DNA of 56,152 nucleotides from Rhizobium sullae (GTDB taxonomy: Bacteria; Pseudomonadota; Alphaproteobacteria; Rhizobiales; Rhizobiaceae), in the NCBI RefSeq assembly GCF_900169785.1, contig NZ_FWER01000023.1, forward strand, positions 116,644 through 172,795, read 5' to 3'. Position numbers and translations under genes: made by a program. The notes beneath the pieces are model-generated. The model was not told where the DNA came from and ran no database searches. It saw nothing but the letters and a program-made list of their open reading frames with translations. How positions within the stretch are numbered: the stretch's first letter is position 1; each line of letters starts with the position of its first letter. Shown piece by piece: positions 37,271 through 45,808 of this stretch.

Positions 37271-37939
37271 ATGTTTTTCAAATCGAAGAAGGGAACCGCG
37301 CCAGTGCCGTCCCTACGGCCGCTCAAACTGCCAATCAAGGATGTGGAATTGCCCCCCGATATCGGTGGGCGCATTGGTCGCGTCCTCTTGAAGGGTCGTT
37401 GGTATGAGCAGGAAATGCTCGATTACATCCGTGGTCTTGGCCTTGGCGGCGTTTACTTGGATGTCGGTGCGAACATTGGAAATCATTCCGTATACTTCGC
37501 ATGCAACACTAAAGCCGATCGCGTCCTCTCGTTCGAGCCTACTCCTCGTGCTCGGAAACAGCTCAACAAGTTCATTGAGCTGAATTTGCTCTATACCAAG
37601 ATCGCGGTAGTTCCTTACGCCTGTTCGGATGCTGAAGGCGAAATCGCCGTCGTGGAAAGCCTTGCCCAGGACGCCGCACCCGTGAAGTACGAGTGCAAAC
37701 GCATAGACGATGTTGTCGACGTACCGGTTTCCGTCATTAAAATGGACATCGAAGGCGCTGAACCCTATGCCCTTCGGGGCGCCGTTCGCGTCCTGAAAGA
37801 ATCCAAACCCATCATGTTCATCGAGGCGCATGACGATCGTCACATGAAAGATATAATGGATATTATCGGCCCGATTGGTTACAAGATAACCGGCAAGGTG
37901 TGGAATGCTTCACCAACTTATGAGTTCGTTGCCTCATAA
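37271..37939 (+). CDS. FkbM family methyltransferase
   Basis: The 222-residue protein has the SAM motif VYLDVGANIGNHSVYFA (about residues 61-77), the acidic VLSFEPTP after strand 2, and VIKMDIEGAEPYALRGA (about 157-173), the FkbM signature. These enzymes O-methylate sugars in surface polysaccharides. A strong GGAGGAGAG ribosome-binding site precedes the ATG. It follows the KpsC-like gene by 280 bases with no gene between. Confidence 0.88.
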   Translation: MFFKSKKGTAPVPSLRPLKLPIKDVELPPDIGGRIGRVLLKGRWYEQEMLDYIRGLGLGGVYLDVGANIGNHSVYFACNTKADRVLSFEPTPRARKQLNKFIELNLLYTKIAVVPYACSDAEGEIAVVESLAQDAAPVKYECKRIDDVVDVPVSVIKMDIEGAEPYALRGAVRVLKESKPIMFIEAHDDRHMKDIMDIIGPIGYKITGKVWNASPTYEFVAS

Positions 37940-38089
37940 TAGCTAGTTTCCATCCATAAACAGCTGGTTTTCTTGTGCTTGCAGCACGTTTGGATCCCGC
38001 TTGGTGACCGCTTTGAAGCCATGCGGCGTGGCTCATGGGTGCAAATTGCGGCGGCCAAGATTTCTGGTGGAAATGCGCGCATTGGCAAC

Positions 38090-38340
38090 CGCCCGGCGTT
38101 GTGCCGGTCCGGTTTCGGCCGGCGACATGGCATGTCAGTTCGATCTGAGGCGGGCGAAGAGGGCGAAATTCTAAGCGATTACCGAGGACCAAACATAAGT
38201 CTTGAGCTGGTCGAGCCCACGCCAGGGCAGCGCCGCAAGCCGTAGGCGCGTTTGAGGCAGGAGATGCCGGCCTCGGTGCCGGCGCCGAAGTTGCGGAGCT
38301 TGCGATAGACCCAGCGGCTTCTCTATTCGGCGTGTTGAAA
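38090..38340 (-). pseudogene. IS transposase C-terminal relic
   Basis: The minus strand reads YRKLRNFGAGTEAGISCLKR and AYGLRR, then (after a one-base shift) LPWRGLDQLKTYVWSSVIA-stop-NFALFARL. This is the end of a DDE transposase of the ISNCY/IS1182-like type. Stops and shift show it is dead. Exact IS family is uncertain and no terminal repeats were found. Confidence 0.6.
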
Positions 38341-38655
38341 GTCAAGCGCTTTCGAGCTTTCCGCCCCGCCGGCATCTGACGTCTTTCGCGGGTCTTGCTT
38401 CTCTACGGGATCGACTCTCTGGGCTCTCCCAGGGCGGTGAAGATCAAGTGATCGGGACCGGCAGCTTGTCCTGGTTGTTGCCATAGATCGTAACGCCGTA
38501 TGTCCGTCTTCATAGCTGAGGTGGCTTGCCCTTCACTGGGCCTTCCGAGGGTCGCTTGGACTGACCTGCCTCCGGTCGTTCGGGTGTGGATGCCACCCAT
38601 CAGACGATGCGCTGCGGGGTTGCGGGGTTGACGCCCCCATCAGTAGTGCAGTTGT
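38341..38655. other. Unassigned debris with a 23-bp repeat
   Basis: No gene is supported here. A minus-strand frame without known relatives (38403-38600) starts near a 23-bp string (38592-38614) that recurs with two mismatches at 39627-39649. This suggests IS-related or duplicated material. Confidence 0.35.
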
Positions 38656-39397
38656 CGCCCGATCACCGATGGAGGGGAGCCAATCTGCGCTCTGAAAAAG
38701 TCAGACCAACCTTAGCGAAGATCGAGGAGCACCGCCTGAAACTGGCCTCTGACAAATCACCTCTGGCCACAGGAGATTTGGGAGTTGCAGGCATATTCGA
38801 TGAAGGTTGCTCAATTTCAGATGCTGTTGGCGTCAGCAAAAAGAAGATGAATGCGGAGCATCTGTTCTCGTACACCGTTCTCACGGAGGCCAAATGCTGT
38901 GTAGAGACAGGAACGAACGTCGGCATATCAAGCAGCTACATTGCTGCGGCAATGAATGCCGCCGGTCCAGATTGGCAACTCCACACGCTGGAAAGTTCGC
39001 CCTACCGCATTCGGCTGGCGAGGGATTGCACAAGGATCTAGGGCTGAACAGCGTCAGCTATCATCAAGGGCTATTCTACGACACTCCGCCGGCCGTTCTC
39101 AAAGGTCTCAACGCGCCGGTAGATCTCGCCTTTATCGATGGTCAGCACCAATATAAGCCGACCCTCGATTTCTTCGATATGATCCATCAGTATTCCTCAC
39201 CCAACGCACTTTTCATATTCGATGATGTCGAGTGGTCCGACGGAATGCGGAATGCATGGAAGAAGGTTGAGGAGAACTCCGCTCGTGTGATCATGGCCAC
39301 CTCAATTGCCGGCGTCGGATTTGCGCTCACTCGTCGAGAGAAAGCCACATCCGTTCAACCTAAACGGAATAGTTTCCTGTCGAACGTTTTCGGTTGA
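38650..39397 (+). pseudogene. Class I SAM-dependent methyltransferase, frameshifted
   Basis: The first frame carries CVETGTNVGISSSYIAAAMN (SAM-binding loop) and LHTLESSPYRIRLA. Near 39020 the frame shifts, and the second frame continues with LHKDLGLNSVSYHQGLF, LAFIDGQHQYKP and ALFIFDDVEWSDGM to the stop at 39397. Adding one G near 39020 would restore a single methyltransferase of the Methyltransf_24 type. The true 5' end is unclear because IS debris lies directly upstream. Confidence 0.7.
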
Positions 39398-39409
39398 TCT
39401 AGCAAAAAT

Positions 39410-39658
39410 CTAGGCCGCGATCGTTCCAAAAGTTTTCGACGTCCCGGCGATCCAGCCGTGACGCAGATCCGCCCAAGAGCGCCTGCCGCCGTCGGTGCGA
39501 TATTCCACACACGGGCTCCCTGCCAGCCAGTGCCGGTCGGGCCTGAAGATCCTGTCACCGCGCAGCGATGGGATCTCCCTGCAAATGCCCTGTAGCGTGG
39601 CGCGCGAACTGAAGGCCGCCGGAGCAGCGCCACCTATCAGACGATGCGTTGACGAGGA
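39410..39658 (-). repeat. Repeat unit A: decayed gene tail after the 39661 methyltransferase
   Basis: The core 39424-39531 is similar to 40451-40560 in the same orientation. On the minus strand unit A reads EYRTDGGRRSWADLRHGWIA and then KTFGTIAA-stop. Unit B has CAEYRTDVGMRSWADLRHSW and, after a shift, WKTFGSIAA. The parent protein is not recognised. The units flank the methyltransferase gene 39661-40353. Confidence 0.5.
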
Positions 39659-39660
39659 AA

Positions 39661-40353
39661 CTACGGCTTAAAGCATACCGCGATGATATGCCCGCAAAAA
39701 CGGAGCTTTCGGAAATTCTTGTCGCGCGCGGTCCCTGGTTCTTCTTCCATCTTTTGATTGACGGGTGATTCGCTATTGAAGAAGGCGGAATACTCTGGAC
39801 TGTTGTGCGAGAGCGCGCGGTTGATCAGCGTCTGTCCGTCAATGCCAGGCCGCATCTCGACAACTTTGAATCCGGCTCCGGTGAGAATTGTGTGTAGGCC
39901 AAAGACCGTGAAATTCCAGAACGAATAGGAATGGTACGGCTCAAGCTGGGACGTTGAAATGACCATGCGGCCACCGCTTCGGCATACCCTGTTGGCCTCA
40001 GCCAAAACTTTCTCAGGATAACGAACATGTTCAAGAACCTGATGGCTGTAGATCAAATCAAAGCTGCCATCCCGGAACGGAATGTTCACGCCGTTGTAGG
40101 TGACAAACTCACCATCTTTTCTAACTCTCTCATCGACCTCTGGGGACTTCTCAATGTCAAGCCCGGTCCATTTGGCTGAAGGTGTGAGCGACCTAAACAT
40201 ATCGAGAGATCGGCCGTCGCCACATCCTAGGTCTAGGATCGTTTGGGGGCTAAAACCATTTTCCACAAGGCTGGCTACCACAGACCTAGAATACATCTGG
40301 CGGCTATGATCAGATGGGATGCAGCCTTTTATTGCTTCGTAGAGATTTCGCAT
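39661..40353 (-). CDS. Class I SAM-dependent methyltransferase (Methyltransf_11)
   Basis: The 230-residue enzyme contains ILDLGCGDGRSLDMF (about residues 39-53), WTGLDIEKSPE, IPFRDGSFDLIYSHQVLEHV (post-I motif, about 91-110) and GGRMVISTSQLEPYHSY. It probably methylates a sugar or lipid intermediate in this polysaccharide cluster. It is bracketed by two direct-repeat units and is read against its neighbours at 38650 and 40740. Confidence 0.85.
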   Translation of the reverse strand: MRNLYEAIKGCIPSDHSRQMYSRSVVASLVENGFSPQTILDLGCGDGRSLDMFRSLTPSAKWTGLDIEKSPEVDERVRKDGEFVTYNGVNIPFRDGSFDLIYSHQVLEHVRYPEKVLAEANRVCRSGGRMVISTSQLEPYHSYSFWNFTVFGLHTILTGAGFKVVEMRPGIDGQTLINRALSHNSPEYSAFFNSESPVNQKMEEEPGTARDKNFRKLRFCGHIIAVCFKP

Positions 40354-40450
40354 TTGGACCCGGAACAGTTGGCGGAAAGGACAGACCTAGCCTCATAAAA
40401 TGCCACGTCGTCAACCACAGGCGGCAAATTTTCCGATTGGGCGGCGATGG

Positions 40451-40560
40451 AACCGAAAGTTTTCCACGTTTCCCAGCGATCCAGCTATGACGAAGATCCG
40501 CCCAAGAGCGCATGCCGACGTCGGTGCGATATTCCGCACACGGCTCCCTGCCTGCCAGTA
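40451..40560 (-). repeat. Repeat unit B
   Basis: This unit is a diverged copy of 39424-39531 in the same orientation, sharing for example the string ATCCGCCCAAGAGCGC. A third, weaker copy of its end (GTWKVVGSIAS-stop in translation) occurs at about 41330-41390 on the same strand. Confidence 0.55.
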
Positions 40561-40739
40561 TCCTGCAGTTGGGGGCAGCCGTCCCGAATACATCCCGTAG
40601 CGGCGCAGATGTCAACGCACTTGTGTTTCACTTCCACTTCCCGCTGAGCCCGGTTGCGGATGTCAAATGCTACAGTGACGGCTCAGCTTGCAGGCGCCTG
40701 TTGCAGAGGCTATGAAATCCCGAAGATTGGAGATCATAG

Positions 40740-41330
40740 ATGCGGATAATAAGCCTAGGGCACGCATGCCAAGTCGCTCATCAGCTTAGGAGACTCGAGG
40801 TCGCGAAGGAGACACTTTTCTACGATTGGATCGTGTCTACCCACGACGCGCTCATGAGCACTCTTCACCTCGAACTCGACGGCATTCTCTTCTCAGAGCG
40901 GATAGAGTTCGATAGTCGCAAAGTCAGGCTACAAGATAAAGCGAGCGGCCTCTGGTTCTATGGCCACGATTTTCCTGGCGCCGCAAACAAGACTGGCATC
41001 GCCACCAAAGACGAGGTTGACGCCGTCAGGGAGAAGTATCTTAGGCGAAGCGAGAGAACCAAACAGGCTTTGTCCGAGAACGACGTGACTGTAATTCGCC
41101 ACTTCTACGATCTTCAGTTGGAAAAAGCCCAAACCGAACAGCTGGAAATCGCCGCGAAGCTTGAGCAGCTGTACCCGGGCACCAACTTTTTGTATCTTTG
41201 GATATCGGAACTTCCAGAGAGTGATCACACCCCGCATAAAGGGCGGATGCTCCATGTCCCCAAAGGCGCCGACTGGAAGGGGGATGATCACGCATGGGAT
41301 CGAGTTGCCGAGCGCTTTATGAGGCAATAG
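40740..41330 (+). CDS. DUF1796-like (putative papain-like cysteine peptidase) protein
   Basis: The 196-residue protein opens with IISLGHACQVAHQLRRLE and ETLFYDWIVSTHDALMSTL, the conserved start of DUF1796. In this family the Cys in the first motif (Cys10 here) is the proposed nucleophile. Later parts include VIRHFYDL and FLYLWISELPE. Proteins of this type occur inside surface-polysaccharide clusters, but their reaction is not known. It is read on the plus strand toward the convergent GT2 gene at 41420. Confidence 0.7.
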   Translation: MRIISLGHACQVAHQLRRLEVAKETLFYDWIVSTHDALMSTLHLELDGILFSERIEFDSRKVRLQDKASGLWFYGHDFPGAANKTGIATKDEVDAVREKYLRRSERTKQALSENDVTVIRHFYDLQLEKAQTEQLEIAAKLEQLYPGTNFLYLWISELPESDHTPHKGRMLHVPKGADWKGDDHAWDRVAERFMRQ

Positions 41331-41419
41331 ACCCGACCACTTTCCATGTTCCAGGTGTCCCGGCCCCTGCGCATAGTAGGGAGGGCTAAAGAGCATGTTT
41401 GTGGGTTGTGCATCCTGAT

Positions 41420-42316
41420 CTAAGCTTGGAAACCCCTCGTCCACAGATGTTTAGCAAAAGCATACGGCCGCCGCTTAGCGGCCTGTATCATGAAGTGCCA
41501 ACTTAGCGACCTGTCTTTATTGTTTTGTGCAAACCGCCATGACAGCATCTCCATGCGAAACAATCTCATTTCGGTGAAGTTTGTGCCGTATCTATTGAAG
41601 AGCGGTCTATGCTTGTCGAAAATGATCTGATTGCACCTGCGTATCTCAACGGCATTTCGGCCTTCGTCGGACTTGTGATAGGCGCAAAGCGGTTCCGTTG
41701 CCATGGCATTATGTACTCGGCCACCGTGAAGTTGAAATCGGATAAAGAAGTCCAGGTCCTGCATTCGAGGAAGCCGCTCATCAAACCACCCAATGTCCGT
41801 AAATGCGGAAGCGGGAGCTAGCAGTGTCCACAGGTAAGCCCGAAGGTTCGCTCCCATGAGCAGAGATTTAATCTGGTCACCCTCTACCTTCTGCGTTCTA
41901 GGTTTTGGACGTCGCGCCGTCCACACCCAATCGTAATTACATGTTACCCAAAATGGCGCAGGCCCATTTGCTGCCTCAAGGTCAACGATCTTTTCAAACT
42001 GCTTTTCAAGCTTCAACGGATACCACTCATCTCCAGCGTCGAGCCAGCTGGCATATGGGCTTTCGATCGACTCCAAGAGGACGTTCCGTGTATACGGTCG
42101 ACCTTTATTCTCTTTATTTTCAATAATGACGATTTGAAATGGATATACCGCGACTGCTTCTTTCAGCTTGGCTCTAACCTCACCGGAAGAACCATCGTCG
42201 GCGACGACAACGCGGATATCACCGGTCCATGTCTGAGCCGCGATTGACTTCAAGCTGAGGAGGAGTCCTGCCACATCATTGTAATGCGGTATTAAGACAT
42301 CGAGCGTCGCCATCAT
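41420..42316 (-). CDS. Glycosyltransferase family 2
   Basis: The 298-residue protein has the GT-A start LDVLIPHYNDVAGLLLSL, VVVADDGSSG with the first Asp residues (about 35-44), and ASWLDAGDEWYPLKLE holding the metal-binding DxD-like pair (about 90-105). WTLLAPASAF and DLDFFIRFQLHGG complete the fold. It inverts a nucleotide-sugar donor onto the growing capsule unit. Its start overlaps the stop of the GT4 gene upstream (ATGATGA), so the two are translationally coupled. Confidence 0.88.
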   Translation of the reverse strand: MMATLDVLIPHYNDVAGLLLSLKSIAAQTWTGDIRVVVADDGSSGEVRAKLKEAVAVYPFQIVIIENKENKGRPYTRNVLLESIESPYASWLDAGDEWYPLKLEKQFEKIVDLEAANGPAPFWVTCNYDWVWTARRPKPRTQKVEGDQIKSLLMGANLRAYLWTLLAPASAFTDIGWFDERLPRMQDLDFFIRFQLHGGRVHNAMATEPLCAYHKSDEGRNAVEIRRCNQIIFDKHRPLFNRYGTNFTEMRLFRMEMLSWRFAQNNKDRSLSWHFMIQAAKRRPYAFAKHLWTRGFQA

Positions 42317-43530
42317 GCGGCCTCACCGATAACTTTTCCGATCAATGCGATCCAGCGATCTCTGTACCTGTCCATCGTGAAATCAGATACCGATTTTGGC
42401 CCATTCTCAGCCAACATTTGGCGCAGTTCGTCGTTTGCCATTAGCTTTCGAAGCCCCTCCGCCAATCCATCGACACCTCGCCTCCTCCGCACAGCGACCC
42501 CGTTGTATCCATCTTTGACGAAGTGGCTAAGGCCCGGGCAGTCTTCATAGAAGATAACCGGCGTCTTTAAATAAAGAGCTTCGGCGGGCGCCAACCCAAA
42601 ACCCTCATGATGAGCAGGATGGCAGAATATCGAACTCTTTGCATATTCTTCGCCGAGGTCGCCGCGGTGGCCCATCAGCTTAAAACTTTCTCCTAATTCC
42701 AAAGCGTCCACTTCGCGGCGCAGGTCATGCCGCTGAGGCCCGGTTCCGAACAGATGTACCCGCCAATCCGGAAAATCCGCGGCGACCTCTCGCCACGATC
42801 GAACCAACTGAATATAATTCTTCACGGCCGCAAGGCGCCCTGCAGCGACAATGACTTTCTCACGTTTGGTTGCCGGCACGTGTGAGGAGAACTCAGGCGA
42901 GATGTAATTTGGTATTGTGACGATCCGATCTTGAAGGTGAGGCGGAAACCAATGGCCGAAGTCCTCAAACAAAACGTGGATCGCGGCCGCGCTGTCTAGG
43001 GCCTTTAATCGCCTTTTCCTATCCAGAGGGTTTGGATCCCACCTCTTCGGCGATTCATAATCTTCTTTCGGCACGTTATGGTTTGTAGCAATTACTTTTG
43101 TATTTGTTCTCTGGCCCGCAATGAGTGCGACAGTGTTCGCGGACGGTAGCAAACTTATTGCCAAGTCTGGCCGATTATATCGGAAATAGTCTTCTAACTG
43201 GCTAAGAAAAAAGCCGTGCTTCAGGTCCCAGCTTGCCTCGCCCTGCCATGATTTTGGCAGAAACTTGAATCTTGATATTGCCTCCGCGCGCCGGTGAACT
43301 TTAGTTTTTGTTTTTCCGTAAAGATTTATAACTTCGATCTTCGGGCTGACCGCGTAAAAGGGACGCTCTGATTTTTCATCAAAATGCAAACATGTGATTC
43401 GATAGCCTTCATCAGTAAGCATATTGGCTAGCTCGCAATATATTCGCTCCGCACCGCCGCTGCGCCCTGCCAAAAACCTGATAACAATGACTATATGCCT
43501 ACCGGTCCCGAACTTCCGCAATCCGAACAT
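42313..43530 (-). CDS. Glycosyltransferase family 4
   Basis: This is a GT-B glycosyltransferase of about 405 residues. The N-terminal lobe has IVIVIRFLAGRSGGAERIY (glycine loop) and VIATNHNVP. The C-terminal lobe has KVIVAAGRLAAVKNYIQLV, LMGHRGDL and HHEGFGLAPAEALYLKTPVI with the two Glu residues of the E-x7-E motif. An in-frame start 17 codons earlier (43581) is possible; the ATG at 43530 follows AGAAGGGG. It is the first gene of a two-gene GT4-GT2 unit that has a mirror-image counterpart at 45809-47982. Confidence 0.87.
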   Translation of the reverse strand: MFGLRKFGTGRHIVIVIRFLAGRSGGAERIYCELANMLTDEGYRITCLHFDEKSERPFYAVSPKIEVINLYGKTKTKVHRRAEAISRFKFLPKSWQGEASWDLKHGFFLSQLEDYFRYNRPDLAISLLPSANTVALIAGQRTNTKVIATNHNVPKEDYESPKRWDPNPLDRKRRLKALDSAAAIHVLFEDFGHWFPPHLQDRIVTIPNYISPEFSSHVPATKREKVIVAAGRLAAVKNYIQLVRSWREVAADFPDWRVHLFGTGPQRHDLRREVDALELGESFKLMGHRGDLGEEYAKSSIFCHPAHHEGFGLAPAEALYLKTPVIFYEDCPGLSHFVKDGYNGVAVRRRRGVDGLAEGLRKLMANDELRQMLAENGPKSVSDFTMDRYRDRWIALIGKVIGEAA

Positions 43531-43617
43531 CCCCTTCTCTTCAACCGGCCGCATCCTCCATAGCGAGGGGCAGGACGTCAAGTTCGAGGATTAAAGTGCT
43601 AAACAAGAACTGCAGGC

Positions 43618-44763
43618 TTGAATTTCAGGTTGTGCAAGGCTACTATTCACGCCATCTTTAAAGGTGCTATATTGAAAAGGCTATCCGACCGCACGACTTT
43701 TTGCGAGTTAGGTTCGACAACGTATAAATTGCCTGCCGATCATCCGACTTGCGACGTCAGTGTCGTAATCCCCACTTTTAATAGACCGAGCTTTTTGCAC
43801 AGAGCGCTTTCCAGTGTGCTCGCTCAAACAGCAATACCCACTCAGGTGATCGTCATTGATGATTGCTCTGGTGACATGGAAACGTTGGCAACAGAGAGTG
43901 TCATTGAAAAGTTCTCTGAGTCGCTGAATCTGTTTCTAATAAGAAATGACGCGAATCGTGGCGCCAACTATTCGAGAAATCGCGGAATAGATGCAGCCAC
44001 TGGACAATATATTGCATTCCTCGACAGTGACGATTTTTGGATGCCGGATAAGCTCGCGCGTCAGATTGAGTTGATTGAACAATCGGCGAAACGAGACGAC
44101 GCAATACTTTGCGTCACGGGTCGATACCGGGTCTCGTCTGACACCGGAAAAATCATATCTCGGCAGCTCGTGCGGTCGAGCTTCAGCTCTGATGCTATCA
44201 TTCGATCAAACTTTATCGGCACATTGTCTTCCGTACTGGTCACGACATCAGTAGCGCGTGCAGTTCGTGGCTTCGACGAAACTCTACCAGCCTGCCAAGA
44301 CTGGGAGTTTTTCATTCGAATTGCCAAAAACGTCAAATTCCTCTCGGTGCGTGCTCCTTTGTGCGTGTACGTGGAACACCACGAAGACAGGATAAGCGCG
44401 AGCAATAGAAAGCGGCTCCAAGGCCATTTTCTTATTCGCCGGAAATACCTAAAGCAAAGTGAGGTCGATTTGTCGAACTTTTATCGCAACGTTGGGGAAG
44501 AGCTGCAGCTTTTGGGTAAGGAGCGCTTAGCTACAGAATACTATATTCAAGCTGTTACGCAGTATGTATTGCCAGTATGGAAGAGAGCATTGCTTCAAAT
44601 GTCTCTACGCGCTTACTACACATGGCGACGCCCGCCCCGTCTAAAGGCGAATAGATATCTTTCTTACAAAAAGGCCCTGACCAAGTTTGCGAGGAGCGCC
44701 GACGGGCGATCGCAACTCCAGCGAGACCATGATTTTATCAAAACGGCACTTCAACAATGGTAG
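43618..44763 (+). CDS. Glycosyltransferase family 2
   Basis: It shows SVVIPTFNRPSFLHRALSSV (about residues 49-68), VIVIDDCSGDM and YIAFLDSDDFWMPDKLARQI with the DSDD metal site, then LPACQDWEFFIRI. The open frame begins with a TTG at 43618 (381 residues); the first about 45 residues are outside the conserved domain, so the real start may be later. Its final codons (HDFIKTALQ) are repeated in inverted form just downstream. Confidence 0.85.
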   Translation: MNFRLCKATIHAIFKGAILKRLSDRTTFCELGSTTYKLPADHPTCDVSVVIPTFNRPSFLHRALSSVLAQTAIPTQVIVIDDCSGDMETLATESVIEKFSESLNLFLIRNDANRGANYSRNRGIDAATGQYIAFLDSDDFWMPDKLARQIELIEQSAKRDDAILCVTGRYRVSSDTGKIISRQLVRSSFSSDAIIRSNFIGTLSSVLVTTSVARAVRGFDETLPACQDWEFFIRIAKNVKFLSVRAPLCVYVEHHEDRISASNRKRLQGHFLIRRKYLKQSEVDLSNFYRNVGEELQLLGKERLATEYYIQAVTQYVLPVWKRALLQMSLRAYYTWRRPPRLKANRYLSYKKALTKFARSADGRSQLQRDHDFIKTALQQW

Positions 44764-44804
44764 AAGACAGTTGGCCGCGAAATGCTGTTTTGATAAAATC
44801 ATTG
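44727..44804. repeat. Long inverted repeat at a glycosyltransferase 3' end
   Basis: The 21 bases 44727-44747 and the reverse complement of 44784-44804 match at 19 positions, and weaker similarity continues outward. The left arm is the coding end of the 43618 gene; the right arm encodes the like phrase NDFIKTAF on the minus strand. It can form a strong hairpin around the stop codon. Confidence 0.6.
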
Positions 44805-44984
44805 TCTTGAATTGCAACCACTGATGGATTCCTGCAACACCTCTTTTTTAAACGTATAAACATTAGCGAACCTCCAATTAAATGATTTGAAGCCCCGATA
44901 CGGCGATGGTAAGCACCCCGTGCTTTTACATTCGAGGCCAGCCACACGTCGGGTCATTCAGCACGCGGTCCGGAGAGATTTCAA

Positions 44985-45794
44985 TTGCCTGCCCCAATTC
45001 AACTTACCGTCGGGATTCCCGTCTATAACGAGCAGTATGCGGTCGTCCAGGCGATCGCATCTGTGCTCAATCAAACCTGGTCCGGCACCAAGGAAATACT
45101 CGTCGTCGATGACGGCTCGACGGATGGAACGCCGATGGTCGTTAAGGCACTGGCCGAACAATATCGAGAAATTCGGTTGGTTTCGCATGGCGTAAACCGC
45201 GGACGACCAGCGGCGCGAAGTACCCTCGCGACGGAGGCCTGTGGTGAGTTTTTTGCTATGCTCGACGCAGATGACGAGTGGTATCCAACCAAGATACAAC
45301 GACAATTCGAGGCTTTGGAACGCCTCCGAAAGTCGAGCCCAAGGGCTCCCGACCGGACGATGATTTGTGGCAATCTTTTCTTTGTTGATAATGATACCGG
45401 CGCTGAAAGAATGAAGAACTTCGCCGAGGGTTATGGCAAAAAGAGATACGGCATTGAGCGCGTTCTTCGAGGCGACAATACCCCAATTTCTCAGTTGGCG
45501 CTCCTAAGGACCGACTTTATGCGAGAAGTCGGACCGTTCGATCCAATTCTTCATCGTGCTCAAGACTGGGATTTTTTGATTCGCTTTTACGAGGCGGGAG
45601 GGGATATTGAATTTGTCGAAGGCTCCCCCTTAGCCTTATTTAATTTTACCAAACGGGGACGAGACGCCGCGGTTGTTCGCCGCTGCATGAATGCGGTGAT
45701 AGATAAGCATACCCGCTTGTACGACCTCTATAATATCGATCAAGATCAGGTTCGCGGATCAATCATGACGTATATCGATAGCTTCGAGCAGTAA
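44985..45794 (+). CDS. Glycosyltransferase family 2
   Basis: The 269-residue enzyme starts with a TTG that follows GGAGAG by seven bases. It has LTVGIPVYNEQYAVVQAIAS, EILVVDDGSTDGTPM (about residues 36-50) and FFAMLDADDEWYPTKIQRQF (about 88-107, DADD metal site), then LHRAQDWDFLIRFYEAGG. It is the usual single GT-A domain without membrane helices. It is followed by a GT4 gene 14 bases downstream. Confidence 0.88.
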   Translation: MPAPIQLTVGIPVYNEQYAVVQAIASVLNQTWSGTKEILVVDDGSTDGTPMVVKALAEQYREIRLVSHGVNRGRPAARSTLATEACGEFFAMLDADDEWYPTKIQRQFEALERLRKSSPRAPDRTMICGNLFFVDNDTGAERMKNFAEGYGKKRYGIERVLRGDNTPISQLALLRTDFMREVGPFDPILHRAQDWDFLIRFYEAGGDIEFVEGSPLALFNFTKRGRDAAVVRRCMNAVIDKHTRLYDLYNIDQDQVRGSIMTYIDSFEQ

Positions 45795-45808
45795 AGTTTT
45801 ATTGGCAA

